Under the pieces are notes generated by a model. It worked only from the letters and a program-made list of their open reading frames with translations. It was not told the DNA's origin and did not search any database. From Hypericum androsaemum (lineage: Eukaryota > Streptophyta > Magnoliopsida > Malpighiales > Hypericaceae), in assembly GCA_963995505.1 (NCBI GenBank), contig OZ023180.1, forward strand, positions 2,046,501 through 2,110,500: a stretch of 64,000 nt of DNA, in the 5' to 3' direction. This document shows positions 35,869 through 48,960 of the stretch, in pieces. The position numbers and the translations under genes were made by a program. Position 1 is the first letter of the stretch, and each line of letters begins with the position of its first letter.

Positions 35869-37754
35869 CCACGTCTCACGTGGCAATTGAAGTAAGTCAA
35901 AATAATAATAAAAAACAAAGAATAAAATTCAATTAATCAAATTAAACGCGACAAAATCAAAACCAAGAAATACAGCGGAAGCGGACCGCTTCGATTTCAA
36001 ATCGAGAGTGGTGGCGGTCAACTCAGTTCGGTCGGCAGACCGCTTCGATTTCAAATCGAGGAAGCGGAAGCGGAGGGAGTACGGCGTTGTGTTGGAGGGC
36101 ACCGTTCGCATCCGGCGACCCCAAGCTCGAGCAAGCTCGCCCGACCCAATCCGACGCCCCCAAGCTAGCCCAAGCTTGCCCGACCCCAATCTAACGACCC
36201 CAAGCGATGACGGTAAACGGCAGCGATGACGGAGACAGCCACGAAGATGATAAAGAACAAAACGACGACAGACGAGGACAACGCAGTTCGGCGGTAACCG
36301 TCCCGATGGATCCATGGAGGAGGCAAGCCAAAATAGATGAATCCCTTACCCAGATCCGAGGTAAGAACCGGACGACAGGTCGTACTCAACCTCAAAGCCG
36401 TTGGTGAGGAACCTGTCAGGTAGCCGAGGAGTTGGGTTGGAATTGGAGGAGAGAGAAGCGGAGGCTGTTGATGGAGATGGTGGAGTGGCGGCGAACGGCG
36501 GGAATGCGGTTGGCTTTGAGTGGGAGGGTGGCGGGATCGGGGGGGGGGGGGGGGACGATGATTTTTTTTTTTGGGAGATGATTTTTTTTTTGAGATTATA
36601 TAGGAAAATGGTGGAACCCTAATGATTATGTTTGAGTAAAAACTCGAAAATATCCTCAACAGATTCTGGCCGTCAGATCTATAAAAAAAGAATTTGATCA
36701 AATCTAAGGGTCCATATTTAGTCCATACCATGGGGATGGCTTTTATGTAGTCCTCCTGAATCCAAATCCGTCAGTGTGGCCATTGAATGTGGCATTTCTG
36801 GTTTGAGTGTTACTGTTATTAATGGCCATCCAAATTCAACATTCTAGATATTAATGTAATTGTGTGTCGCTAGAGAAATTTTGGGTTCACAGCATTTCGA
36901 AACCTAATCAATTTGACAAACTGAGTTAACGAATTTACGTGTATATTCGTTTTCAGTTTAATTTTTTCATCTGCGTTTTAGCGGCGGACAGTCCCACCGT
37001 AGATTTGGAAAATCATCGACTTTAAACGATGGAACAGGGACTGAATTGCAAAGAGCGGGAACTTTAACTTGCGAGAAACAGTGAACAAGGGTAGAAAATA
37101 AATGGTTGGATAAACATTGTGACTGGCAGAAGTATGAATAGAGAGAAGTAATTGAAATTAATACATGATAATAAATTATTAGACGGATTAGTTTGAATTT
37201 AAATCGAAAAATTATATATCTAACACCAATTTTTTTCTTATAAAACAAATAATATATTATGATTGAAAGTACGTGACAAACATTCGAGATACTTCATCAT
37301 CGATTTGCCATATCATAAATTTGTTAAATAGATCCATGTTTGTATACCCGCCTAACAACAGACCCAGTGGTCAAATCAGGGAGAACGCTACAAAGCCATA
37401 TAAACATACAATAATAATAATAATAACTTATAAAAAAACATACAATAATAATAACAATAATAGTTTAGGTTATGGTCCCATATAATATAACCACCATCAA
37501 ATTCGAAGGGATCCGTCCATGGAGTTGATGCATTCCATGGAAATGGGATAGTATTTTTCAGAGTGTTCAGATATTTATTGAACCGAATAATCTATATTTG
37601 AATTAAATATAACTTTGAATGGCATAAAAATTTTCCTAACAAATATTTGATATCGCTTTTCTAAACCTTGTTGTATTAGGGTGGCAATACCTTTCACCAT
37701 AAAAGCATCTGATAAGTGTGGCTTCCCAACGAATCATCCAGATATTCCAGCGTA
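35869..37754. other. Unassigned DNA, GC-rich then AT-rich
   Basis: 35940-36540 is GC-rich. A motif GACCGCTTCGATTTCAAATC is repeated at about 35983 and 36038, and a G16 homopolymer sits at 36539-36554 beside long T runs. No protein family is recognised on either strand. 36600-37754 is AT-rich with AAT/ATA microsatellites near 37410-37460. No gene supported. Confidence 0.4.
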
Positions 37755-37763
37755 GCCCATTGA

Positions 37764-39085
37764 GGGTTTTTTTTCCTCAGAGGGGTTGATTTCCCTGACA
37801 AACCACTGAATGGGGTTCTCGGGGAATGTTTTCCCTGTCTGGGGTCGAGTACAAAAACGCTGAAAATTGAGCGTTTTTGTGCGCAAGAAAACGCTTGAAA
37901 CTGAGCGTTTTTGGTGAAAAGCCGGCAAAAATCCGACACGCTCTGTCGCAAGAGAATCTACGCCTTGGCTCGTCCCTCGACTCGGCTTCTTCCAAAAAAC
38001 GCTCCGTTTTCAGCGTTTTTGTGCTAATTTTTTTACGTAATAACTCTGCGTTTTTTTTAACTGACTGACTTATTTTTTTTACATTCTAATTAAATTTGAG
38101 GCCAAACGATACTTCCTAATTTAATTTGTAATAATAATTTTTTACATCCTAAATTTTTGACTCATTAAATCTCAGATTTCATAAATTTTTTAACTTTTAC
38201 ACGTATAGTATATAGGGTAGTATGTGTTATTGAGCAATTAAAATCTATAATAATGGGTGCAGCTTTGCAAAAAATTGAGAACCTACTGCATAAATTTTAA
38301 AAATTTTGGTTTATTGTGGGTTAAAGAAAAATGCCTTATTGTGTGGTATTTTGGGCCAAATTTTGGCGAGAATTAAAATAAGACAACACGATATATTAAA
38401 AACTCACTTGGCATAAGGAACAATTAAAATGGTTGCAGAATTTTAAAATATCGTGTTGTCTTATTTTAATTCTCGCCAAAATTTGGCCCAAAATACCACA
38501 CAATAAGGCATTTTTCTTTAACCCACAATAAACCAAAATTTTTAAAATTTATGCAGTAGGTTCTCAATTTTTTGCAAAGCTGCACCCATTATTATAGATT
38601 TTAATTGCTCAATAACACATACTACTCTATATACTATACATGTAAAAGTTAAAAAATTTATGAAATCTGAGATTTAATGAGTCAAAAATTTAGGATGTAA
38701 AAAATTATTAAAAAATTATTATTACAAATTAAATTAGGAAGTATCGTTTGGCCTCAAATTTAATTAGAATGTAAAAAAAATAAGTCAGTCAGTTAAAAAA
38801 ATGCAGAGTTATTACGTAAAAAAAAGCACAAAAACGCTAAAAACGGAGCGTTTTTTGGAAGAAGCCGAGTCGAGGGACTAGCCGAGGCGTAGATTCTCTT
38901 GCGACAGAGCGTGTCGGATTTTCGCCGGCTTTTCACCAAAAACGCTCAGTTTCAAGCGTTTTCTTGTGCACAAAAACGCTCAATTTTCAGCGTTTTTGTG
39001 CTCGACCCCAGACAGGGAAAACATTCCCCGAGAACCCCATTCAGGGGTTTGTCAGGGAAATCAACCCCTCTTAGGAAAAAAAACC
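37764..39085. mobile_element. 1.3 kb foldback MULE-like element (element F)
   Basis: It is flanked by a perfect 9-bp duplication GCCCATTGA (37755-37763 and 39086-39094). It consists of two inverted arms of about 630 bp (37764-38393 and 38449-39085) around a 55-bp spacer. The termini are GG(G)TTTTTTTTCCT. The outer part of each arm carries repeated AGCGTTTTT / AAAAACGCT motifs. No protein is encoded. The 9-bp duplication points to Mutator-type mobilisation. Confidence 0.88.
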
Positions 39086-39094
39086 GCCCATTGA

Positions 39095-39479
39095 TCTGAA
39101 ATTTAAGTGGGGTCGGAAGCTAAAACTCCGGAAATCGTCAACATCTCCCGAATTACATACAAGTAGATTCAATCAGGAAACAACTGGACGCTTCGGACTC
39201 AATCGATAAAATTCAAAGATGGGTGTCACTTCCCAATTAATAGAAAGTGGCTCGATTCGATTCTGGAATTGCCCAGGTCAACTCTCTCTCGACAAGTCGC
39301 TAGGTGAAACGTAACATATAGGAATAATGGAGAGCCTAATCGATGCCTTTGAGACCGACGTTTTTTGTTGTTGTTGGTTTTCATGTCATTTCGAAAGTTT
39401 TATTTGGTGCCATGTCATAAAATAACATTAACTTGATGAACAAATAATTACATTAATTAGTGAGTACGTTGTTTGAACT
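39095..39479. other. Unassigned spacer
   Basis: It lies between elements F and G. With 37690-37754 it forms the pre-insertion sequence of F. No gene is recognised. Confidence 0.4.
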
Positions 39480-39488
39480 TAAAAAAAA

Positions 39489-40588
39489 GATAAAAGTCCA
39501 CTTTAGTACCCTGTGGTATCGCGAAAAATCAAGTCAGTACCCTGTGGTTTAAAACGTATCAATTGAGTCATACTTATTCCAATTAACATCAATTAGAGGC
39601 CCGGGCAGCTGCCCGGACCTGCCCGAACCTACCCGGGCGCTGCCCGGGCCACGTGGTCAGCCACATCACCAATTTTGGTGACGTGGCGCCACGTCACCAA
39701 TTACTCTCCCCTCCGATTTTCCTCCTCCTCCTCCGATTTTCCTCCTCCTCCTCCTCCTCCCCTCCTCCTCCTCCTCCTCCGCGTCCTCCTCCTCTCGTCC
39801 TCCGCGTCCTCCTCCTCCCCGCGTCCTCCTCCTCCCCGCGTCCCCCTCCTCCTCCTCTCCTCCTCCTCCCCACGTTGCCCTCCTCCTCCGCGTCCTCCTC
39901 CTCCTCCGCGTCCTCCTCCTCCCCGCATCCTCCTCCTCCCCACGCCCCCCTCCTCCTCCGCGTCCTCCTCCTCCCCGCGTCCTCCTCCTCCGCGTCCTCC
40001 TCCTCCCCGCGTCCTCCTCCTCCCCACGCCCCCTCCTCCTCCCCACGCCCCCCTCCTCCTCTCCTCCTCCTCCCCGCGTCCCCCTCCTCCTCCTCCCCGC
40101 GTCCTCCTCCCCCTCCTCCTCTCCTCCTCCTCCCCGCGTCCTCCTCCTCCTCCCCACGCCCCCCTCCTCCCCGCGTCCCCCTCCTCCTCTCCTCCTCCTC
40201 CCCGCGTCCCCCTCCTCCTCTCCTCCTCCTCCCCGCGTCCTCCTCCCCCTCCTCCTCTCCTCCTCCTCCCCGCGTCCCCCTCCTCCCCCGCGCCCCCCTC
40301 CTCCTCTCTTCCTCCTCCCCGCGTCCCCCTCCTCCTCCTCCCCGCGTCCTCCTCCTCCTCCTCCTCCCCGCGTCCCCCTCCTCCTCCTCCTCCTCCTCCT
40401 CCTCTTGGTGACGTGGCTGACCACGTGGCCCGGGCAGCGCCCGGGTAGGTTCGGGCAGCTCCGGGCAGCTGCCCGAGGCCCTTTTTGATGTTAATTGGAA
40501 TAAGTATGACTCGATTGATCGGTTTTTTACCACAGGGTACTAAAGTGATTTTGGTCGATACCACAGGGTACGAAAGTGGACTTTTCCC
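39489..40588. mobile_element. MULE with large TCC-triplet core (element G)
   Basis: It is flanked by the 9-bp duplication TAAAAAAAA (39480-39488 and 40589-40597). The TIRs (about 220 bp) match those of element D at 7113-7731, including GTACCCTGTGG and GGGCAGCTGCCCGG. Between them, 39715-40402 is a pyrimidine-rich array of CTCCTCCTC and CCCGCGTCC units on the plus strand. Very long frames on both strands come from this array and are not genes. In D the core is palindromic; here it is one-sided. Confidence 0.9.
39715..40402. repeat. TCC/CTCC triplet-rich array
   Basis: About 690 bases are almost pure pyrimidine on the plus strand apart from CGCG/CACG interruptions, built from CTCCTCCTCC blocks and CCGCGTCC spacers. 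It forms the core of element G. Confidence 0.95.
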
Positions 40589-40597
40589 TAAAAAAAA

Positions 40598-41276
40598 TAT
40601 TGGTTCAACGCTAGTGGTTACGGCACTTTTTTTTTTCAGGACATCCTTTTGATAATTATTATTCAGGAGTCCGAGGGGACTTTTGTTTTGATATTTTATT
40701 TGTCATTTTTTTCAAATAATACTGTATCAGTCTAAATCTAAGTAATGGTACACCGACTCGAATTTAAATAAGACTGATAAAACCGATCCAACGTCCAAGA
40801 TGTGATTCATCAAATTCGGAACAAAACAGCTTCAACATGCTATTGCTAGGGGGGCCGACAATATTAATGGCACACGTTTTACGTCAAGGAGGATATTTCA
40901 CATAACGAAATGTCTGTCACCATCTTTGTTATGAAAGACCCACCAAAATTGACAGATGAGTGAAAGGCTTCGAGTTCGATTATTGTCATTTGTGAGGGTC
41001 ACTTGTGGGCCTTCTAAAAGTTATGAGCTTCCAATCGGGTCCAGCCCGAAATCAAGTACGTACATCTATTTTTGTTAGCACATGTTAACTCATGAAAAAG
41101 TATTAACCCCCTATATTTTTCATCAATTGTTAAATATTAAATAATGAACAAATTTAGCATTACAAGGATAACTAATATGTGCTCAACACTTGAGGCGTTA
41201 TCATTTAACAAGAAGATGAAATTGCGACAGTTCTAAAAAACAAAATGGTTTGCCCTCGACGAAAAAAAGAATGGTC
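40598..41276. other. Intergenic
   Basis: No gene recognised. The right end is the probable 3' UTR of the START gene. Confidence 0.45.
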
Positions 41277-43688
41277 TCATCTCCGGGCAAGTCTCTGCCC
41301 AGCTCCAAGTAACAGGGCCCTCCCAACGGCACTGGAATGAAGTCCAAGAACCAGAGCAACTGTACCGCCTACGGCTATCCATTTCCAATCAATGCCATGG
41401 TCTTCCTGTTGTTTGACGCCGATCAGTCGGCCTTCATCTTCTCCAGAAGAATCCATGTTCTCGTCGAAAGAAACTTTAGTAGTGATTTTCGCCATTAGTG
41501 CACATCTCGACAATGCAGCGTCTGATCTCCTGGCATTCTGGTAGGCTCTCATGCCGGAGTGCAACTTCTTGACAGCTCCCCACATTCCATGTCGCAGTCC
41601 CAACTTAGCCACGTCTTTCGGAATCCCCATGTCCTCGTAATGTAAGAGGGTAACTTCACAAGCTGACTTCTGGCCGTCTCCTCTGCGGGATTCCACTGCA
41701 TAACAACATTCATCAGATTGGTAAACATTGGCTCGTGAGCTCATCTAATCATTTAACGGAGACAAATGCACTGATTTCACCCACCAGCTCTGATGACCCA
41801 ACTTGAAAAGTAGAGCTCTACGCGCCTTGGCTTGTCACGCTTGTGCAAAGCTGGGTATGGTACACCCTGCAATTTACATTTACATTCAACAAAAAGCTTA
41901 GGCTAGGCCATTTCGCAGACAAGAGATTTAAAAACTAATTTTGAAAATGGAAATTTAAGCATATGAAATTTGAAAATCAGTCAACGAAGATGCAGCACGT
42001 TCTCACACAACATGAAAAATAAGTCACCGCACAAAATATTGAAAAATCACCATAGGTTTACAACTCCATAGAAGAAATTATTAGCTTGCGGAACAGTTCT
42101 CTGTGAAGGGGATATCTCCAAGGAAAACAGAGAAATTGTGAAACCCAGAAAGTATTGCGGCAAGTAGTTACAATATGTCTCAGTCAGTACCTTGGTCACA
42201 CAATAAAATGTCCTCCCAGCCTCCCATATTCTTCGGCCGATGATATATTCCCTATCACTACAGAAAAATGGGAACTGCAAATTGGAAGAATAAACTTGTC
42301 ATCACCAGATAATACGAGATTAAAAAAACGAGCCTCAAGAAATGAGCACGCACAAGTGTCTTACAGTTATTCAGCTGCATACCTTCTTAATCCAGTGATT
42401 AATCATCATTCCAGTTTGAGGGAATTCTTCCAATATCTTGCAATGTGCAAGCATTTGATCCCATTTTGGTCTGAACTCGTCATCCCAGAAGAAGTCTCTA
42501 ACCAGCTCTGGAGTAGCATCCTCAAAGACAGTTCTACTGCGTAAGACAGAGGGACCTGTCTGATAAAAAGAACATGCACCGAAATATCAAGCATAAACAT
42601 AAGTAATGGATAACAAACTCTATAATTCGATTCCAAAAGGTTGGTCTTCTGAAATTGCATGGGATTATCTAACATGATATGCCTCGCAAACAAAGAACAC
42701 AAATTGAACAAAAGATTACACATCGAGTTTGACCAAAAGAACCCAGCTTAATATTATTGCTAGAACCAATCAAGTTTGACCAACTTACAAGGTCCATGCA
42801 ACAGCAGGGGATAATTTCTTCCCTACGGCTCATCCCAGTTTGATGCCCAGGGTAGAGGCGAGCACACTTGGTACCACCTAACGCTCATTAGTTGATTCAC
42901 CAAATACAAGATTCCGAACCTACCTGAGGCTCGTAGCGCCAAGCCTGATACGTCATATTCGAAGTAGTCCTCTCCATCATGCTTTGCCATCCCATCTGCC
43001 CATCCTTCCCTTCGAGCAGTTGCAAGAGGTGTTCCAAATCATTCTCGGATACAAGTTCTTCCATCTCCTCATGTTTGCCAGAAGAACTGCTGAAAATCGC
43101 CAGGTTGAAACAAACATTTATTACATAGATAACGGCATCATCCGACCTACTGTCTCCGCAGACCAACACCACCTACTGTCTCCCCGTTGAACATTAATTC
43201 GAGTAAAAGCACCATAATGATAATGGAAACATAGATAAAGACAGAAGGCTGTTTAGAAAAGGAAAACCTAATCTCCAAACGAATCAAACAATAAATTCCG
43301 AAAAAGTCAAAACCTACCCAACGAAATCAGCGCATCGCTCGGCGAGAGGGGGACCGGATGCCGCGGCACCGGACTTGCCGTTTTTCTCCTTGAAGTTGAA
43401 CCAGACGGTCCGGCAGACGGAGAAAGCGGATAGAGCGGTGAAGGCGAGCCAGAGGCGGCGGGCGCCAAACCCCGGGGGGAGCGCGGTCCACACGAAACGG
43501 AACCGGCTCCGGAGACCAAGGAAGAGGAGGCCGGTCCACCGCGGCCGCCACGCCCACCCGATCACGAGCCCGATCATCACCGCCAGCCATATCGGAACTG
43601 CGCACAGCAAAATGTCGACGAGTGTTTCCGTCACCGACGGCGGTTTCTTCCAGAACTCCCCAACCAGATCCAGGAACGTCTCCTCCAT
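41277..43688 (-). CDS. START-domain membrane protein
   Basis: Six exons on the minus strand, 43688-43318, 43089-42924, 42559-42383, 42274-42191, 41866-41785 and 41695-41277, have GT-AG introns and matching phases; 432 residues. The N-terminus has a hydrophobic segment (about 22-46, LVDILLCAVPIWLAVMIGLV) and a second one near 60-100. A START lipid-binding fold spans about 135-345: TYQAWRYEP, TVFEDATPELVRDFFWDDEFR, WD..L....L, REYIIGRRIW, and the C-terminal helix EDMGIPKDVAKLGLRHGMW. A hydrophobic stretch follows near the end (WIAVGGTVALVLGL). This matches the plant START family annotated as polyketide cyclase/lipid transport proteins; the ligand is unknown. The first exon is GC-rich; a GA run lies in the 5' UTR (43750-43760). 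Confidence 0.88.
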
Positions 43689-43799
43689 CCTTTCCCGGGG
43701 AAAAGGAGATCGAACCGGTTTCGGTTCACTACATGGGTGGTGCCCTAGAGAGAGAGAGAGGCGCCGTTGGATTTGGATTTAGGAGGGGGAAGTTTTATG

Positions 43800-46700
43800 G
43801 CTGGGCGCGTGAACGGAACGGGGCCGGGAGGGAGCGTGGTTCAGGTGGGTTTCGTTAGGTGGTGTTTGGAGACTTGCTTTAACCGAAAAGGTCAGCGTTT
43901 TCTTCGTCTCACCCTTCACGCACCTTTTTCTTTTCGGCCTTGTTTGCATCTTACTGCTGTTTGATTGGAAATTTTGGATTCATGTTCAACAGATCTTTTG
44001 GAAATTTGTTGTGAAATTTTGAATAGCTGAAAAATGTGTCATGTTAAATAAATTTTAATATTAATTTCACAAATTTTCATAAAACTAGGTTTATTAGTGA
44101 CCCAATCAAACCTAATTTATATAGGACAAATAAGTTTTTTTTTAATTTGAAAAAGGAGTGGGGTTGGTGACACTAGGACGTATCACAAACTAGGCAGTGA
44201 CTTTTGTTTTGATAGATAAATTTTATACCATAATTATAATTGCTATTATTTGAACTCAAAATTTTCTTGAATTAGTATACTTCTTATTCCGTTAGGAAAA
44301 TGTCTTTTGACAATAATTTTTTTAGGTTGGCTTGTATTTTTCTAAATCAACTGTGTATAAAAAGTTGGATTGGATTGGGTTTAATGTTTTTCATAAAGTA
44401 AAAAAAAAGTTGGAGATGTAGGTTTTGTACATGGATAAAAGAAAACTTAATTATTCATTAGAAGACTGGGTTGCTTTGGTGTCACCAATAAACATAGTAT
44501 ACCATTTATTTAACAGAAGAATCTGTTTTCTAATTTTTATATTTATTTTAATTCAGAAAATATCTTCCAACGAAACAAATGAATCTTTGTCATCAAAGCA
44601 TATGGTTGCGTAATAATAGAGGAGGGTAATGATGTAGAAGATTCTTTGCAGCCTAATAATTCAATTAATATATAATTTGATAAATAATTCAATACCAAAA
44701 TTATATGTTTTTGAGTAATTTGATGTATGTTGACTTTAGGATGGAAGAATAATCCGCAGGCAAACGCGCGCCGTGGGTGTTGAGTATTACTGTTACCTTC
44801 ACACGACGCGAAGAAACCTCGCTGTCAACTGAGGAAAGACGTAACTGCGTGTGGATAAGGTTAATATATGTATCGAGGATTCTCTGTTATCTGGGCCCCA
44901 CCTTAATGAGCACGTGTCCTTCAGACATAACTTGTTTGATTGGTGGGGCTTTGTCTTTGGGCCTGGCTTGCGGTTGCAGTCTGATGGGCCTATGGGTCAG
45001 ATGGGCCGATCCACATACGAACAGATATGAAGTAGTGATAATTTAATCAGAACCAGGCAGTAATAAGTATTTAGATCAATAATAAACTGATAAGTTATAG
45101 GAAATTTAGCCTAACGGTACAACAAATGTACTAATTCAAAGAGGTTCAAGGTTCAATGAGTGTAAAAATTTACCGATAATGAAGCTTTTTTTGGAAAGAT
45201 AATTTTGTTTTCAATAGTTAGACCTGATAGAGATAGAACATTGAATATTCCTCGATGCAATACCATGTCTTGTGAGTTGTGTTATTATTCTAAATGCTTT
45301 TTGACAACTAATATTGAAATTGTTTCATCTTAATAAAGAGATTTCAATTTCGAGTCCTGGAAACGTAACATCATTGAATATTTGTTAGGAAGAGTTTTGA
45401 AAACGTTCAAACATTTCATCTGACTCGAATCTAAATTAGTCGATACAATGGGTGTCCGATTGTGTTCTTATCCCGTTATACTTGATTTAGACGATCTTTG
45501 AACACTATAAAACAGGACAAGATTCTGATTTTCTTTCTTGAATTCGATAACTACCTTTTTGTGTGGGATGATATTTTTCTTGGGGTGATTGTGATTGCCA
45601 AGGAAATCGGCCTTTAAGTCATTCAATCCTTTTTAAATCTTCTTTCTTTTTTGGTTCGCTGGTTGAATGCTTTATCACAATTTCGTTTCGTCAAGTCTCA
45701 GAAAGTATTTAAAGAGGCCATCTCTTCTGTTGGAAAGAAAGCCAAAACCACAAAAGAAGAGAAGAAAAGGAAAGGAAAGGAATTGAACTTGGCTTTGCTT
45801 TATCCAACATGAGATTTGCTTTTCTTTGGCCAGACACAAACTCACTCAACATGTCTTCTTAGCTTTGACTTTTTTCAGGATCACCAATTTATTGTCAGAG
45901 GCCACTGGTTGGGAATATCAACGGCCTTTGATTGCAAAATAATTAGAAATTTCAAGATCTGCATGCAAGTAATGTATTTTTTGGGCGACTGTCACGTACG
46001 CATGTGTAAAGATACATCAATAGTAATGTGTTAAATATTTGTTGGAAAATTTTTGACATCTTTAAAAAAATTTATTCGACTTAAATCTGAATTACTTAAT
46101 CGAATGTGTGTTTATATATTATGCAATATTAACCATATATATACACATGAAGAAATACAAAGTTTAAAGTTTCCTAATTGCTTTCTACATCTTCATCGTA
46201 TAGATCTACTAGTATACGGTTGTTTTGGATTAACAAGTTTGAGTACTAAAAATACAGATTAGGTTAAATTTCAAGTGGAAGAACTTTACTACCCTTTAAA
46301 ATCCAACACAAATCAAATTTAGATGGTTCAACTCAAATTCATTATCCAAATATTGAATGGTTTGGAAAAAAAAATCATACATCTGCATTAATTTGAGAAT
46401 ATTAATGGAGTGTTCTTAATGCCTCAGTGATGTACTTGTTAGGTTATTAGTTATGCTGGTACTATTCCAAAGATAGTAACTTTGGTGTATTTTGTGATAT
46501 TTGGACAAATATATCTTGGTTTCACAAGAAACAGCTAATTAAAGTGAAAGCTACACCAACCAGAAACCTTCCGATATTCTTTGCAACTCTCTACAAGCAA
46601 AGCCTAGTTGGTGAGACATCAACCTCAGAAAAGAGGAATCCCCACCTCTTTTTTCTCTCTCTTTTGTTTCCCTTTCCAGCCAAATTTTCACACTTAACCC

Positions 46701-48491
46701 AAAGTTTAAGATTTTCAACGATTTAGTTATTTACGATTTCATTTATTGTTACTCCAATAATAGAGTTACACTCAAATAGAATTTAAAAGAAAGGAAATTA
46801 GCCAGCAAAATAAAATCCATTTGGCTGATTCAGAAAAATAAAATATGCAGGATAAAGTAAAAATCCTCACTTTCGAAATCCTGATCATATAACTATAATC
46901 TGATCAAGATTTTTTCCGTGAAGAAATGTGAGCAGAATAGATTCCTCATGTAAATGGCAAGGCTTTGTAATTGAAGCCAAGTATTTTTTAGCAACGAGCT
47001 ATTATATTTATATATATATATATATATATATAATATAAGTCAACGACCACCTTTACATGAATATAGATAGAAAAAAAGAAATTTTTTTATGGTTAAAAAA
47101 AGAAATATTATCGAGAGGCAGATAAATTTTCCTCATGTGGGTATGAATCATACCCATAAATTTGTTGCTTAATTGCCGGCAAAAAAAAAGATACCTAATG
47201 GATATTGAGGGAGAGAAAAGAACCTGTCATGGACTTCTGAAGTGAACCAAGCCATCAAATTAGAGACAGGATGAACACCGGAAGGAAGGAAATAACCGGA
47301 TACGAATGACTTTGTCTCCGAACATCCACCGAATCAAGTAATTTATCTAGATCAAAGAGAGTGACAAAACTCTGTTCCCGAATAGATGTTTTACGTTATG
47401 GGGAATGAAGCCTGGTCCGAAATCATCCATTACAAGATCCAACTAAGAAGTAATGGACTGTCTCGAACCAGACAGCATTCCCCGCAACTGTACATCCGCA
47501 CAGTGAGTTGCAGAAGAAAAGGGAGAATGTACAGTTATATTGACTGTTAGATTTCGGAGTTGCCATGCAAATGATGCCATGTGCGTTACATGGGTGGCCT
47601 TTATATACGTGAGGATGAGCTTAGAGTGAGACAAGCGAATAGCATCTTTTATTTCTTGTGGATTTGTGGGTCATTTTTATTGACATACAGTACTACATCA
47701 CTATTTAGACTAATTTCGGTTCGAGTCAGATAATATTTTTGAACGGTAATAAAGTTCTTCTAATGAGGCCAAAACTCAAACTCGAATTATCTTTATTAAG
47801 ATAAAACAATACTCTCACTATTGTACAGTCTCCTAATCCTTCCCCTTGCGTCGCTTTTCACGCACTTTGGAGAACTTTGGCTCTCTTTTCACTTGATTAC
47901 AAGAGCAAAATATCTTACTTTACTTGTTCCACACAAATTGGCTCCCTTATTGGTCGTGTACCTTGGATTGCTACGAATCGTAAGATTGGAATATGTTTTC
48001 GGAATCCCATCCTAACTCGACTTTTTAGTTGGACAATATAAATTAAATAAGTCTATGCGTAGAATTCATCATACAAGTAGTTGAGCATATGACACATTAT
48101 CTTCACGCGAGAAGGAATACAAGTCCGTACAAATTTTAGCACAATAAATTTTTTGAAGTTTTGGAATAGGGTGATTCCAATCTTGGATGGAAAGCAAGAC
48201 AAGGTTGAAGTGGTAAAAGTTTGAAGAGAACCAACATAGGTAAAGCAAAAGCAGGTTAAAAAAAAGGTTCCACAAAATGATGTGATTTGTATAACATGGG
48301 CCTTACCCGCTCTACCCCCTTTTCATCATTACGTCATGTTTATTCAACTCTCATTAAAGATTTGGATTTACTTATCAAAAAATAGAAAGATTTGGATTTA
48401 AAGATAAGGAGAAGGACAACGATATACATGGTTAAAGAATACGACCTCGAGAATAATTATGTAATACTATGTACCCTTTGACCACTAAATT
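43800..48491. other. Long AT-rich intergenic region
   Basis: No gene supported over about 4.7 kb. A (TA)n microsatellite lies at 47003-47034. AT-rich motif copies (TATTTGTTGG... with TCTGACTCGAATCTAAATTA) occur near 45363-45440, 46027-46095 and, inverted, 47695-47760. Frames here are short and unconserved to my eye. Confidence 0.45.
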
Positions 48492-48960
48492 GTTGAGAAA
48501 AAATACTCACTTCCCACGTGGACTCAAGCAACGTAACAAACACACAAGCACACGAGCAAGCAATCAATACTAAGCATGAACCACAAACACAAAGAAAGCA
48601 CAAGGAGGGACACAAGTGTTTGTTCACCCGGTTTGATCTTCAACGATCTACGTCCGGGGGCGTTCAAGCCAGGAGAGATTCCACTATATAATCACTTGAG
48701 CTTCTCCGTTTTGCTCCCTTGGCTCCACTTCTCGACCCGATCGTCCTCTAGCTCTTCACTCGAGCCGCACGACTCCTCGGATGTCCTCAACGTCTTCACT
48801 CGACTCTTGACTCGATTGATTCTCCGAGCATCCTCGGGCTCCAAACCCAATCGATCAACTCTCGAATTATCCTCAAGACTCTTCACTCGAGCCAACTGAA
48901 TACTTCACTCGTACTCATGCTCCATGCCCAACATGAATTTGGTAGAAGAAACAGGGCAAG
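48492..48960 (-). mobile_element. LTR-like fragment
   Basis: It starts TGTTGAGAAAAAATACTCAC on the plus strand and continues with the CACCCGGTTTGATCTTCAAC-type text common in copia LTRs. Its opening resembles the LTR at 56416. Repeated ACTCGA motifs fill 48750-48910. No second LTR, polypurine tract or matching duplication was found, and the right end is uncertain. Confidence 0.35.

Noticed and set aside
37694..37951. Minus-strand frame spanning into the foldback arm
   Set aside because: Most of it is the inverted arm of element F. The outer part (ATLEYLDDSLGSHTYQM) matches nothing I know.
39653..40564. Long open frames on both strands (250-290 codons)
   Set aside because: Low-complexity Ser/Pro/Leu or Arg/Gly/Glu from the TCC triplet array of MULE G.
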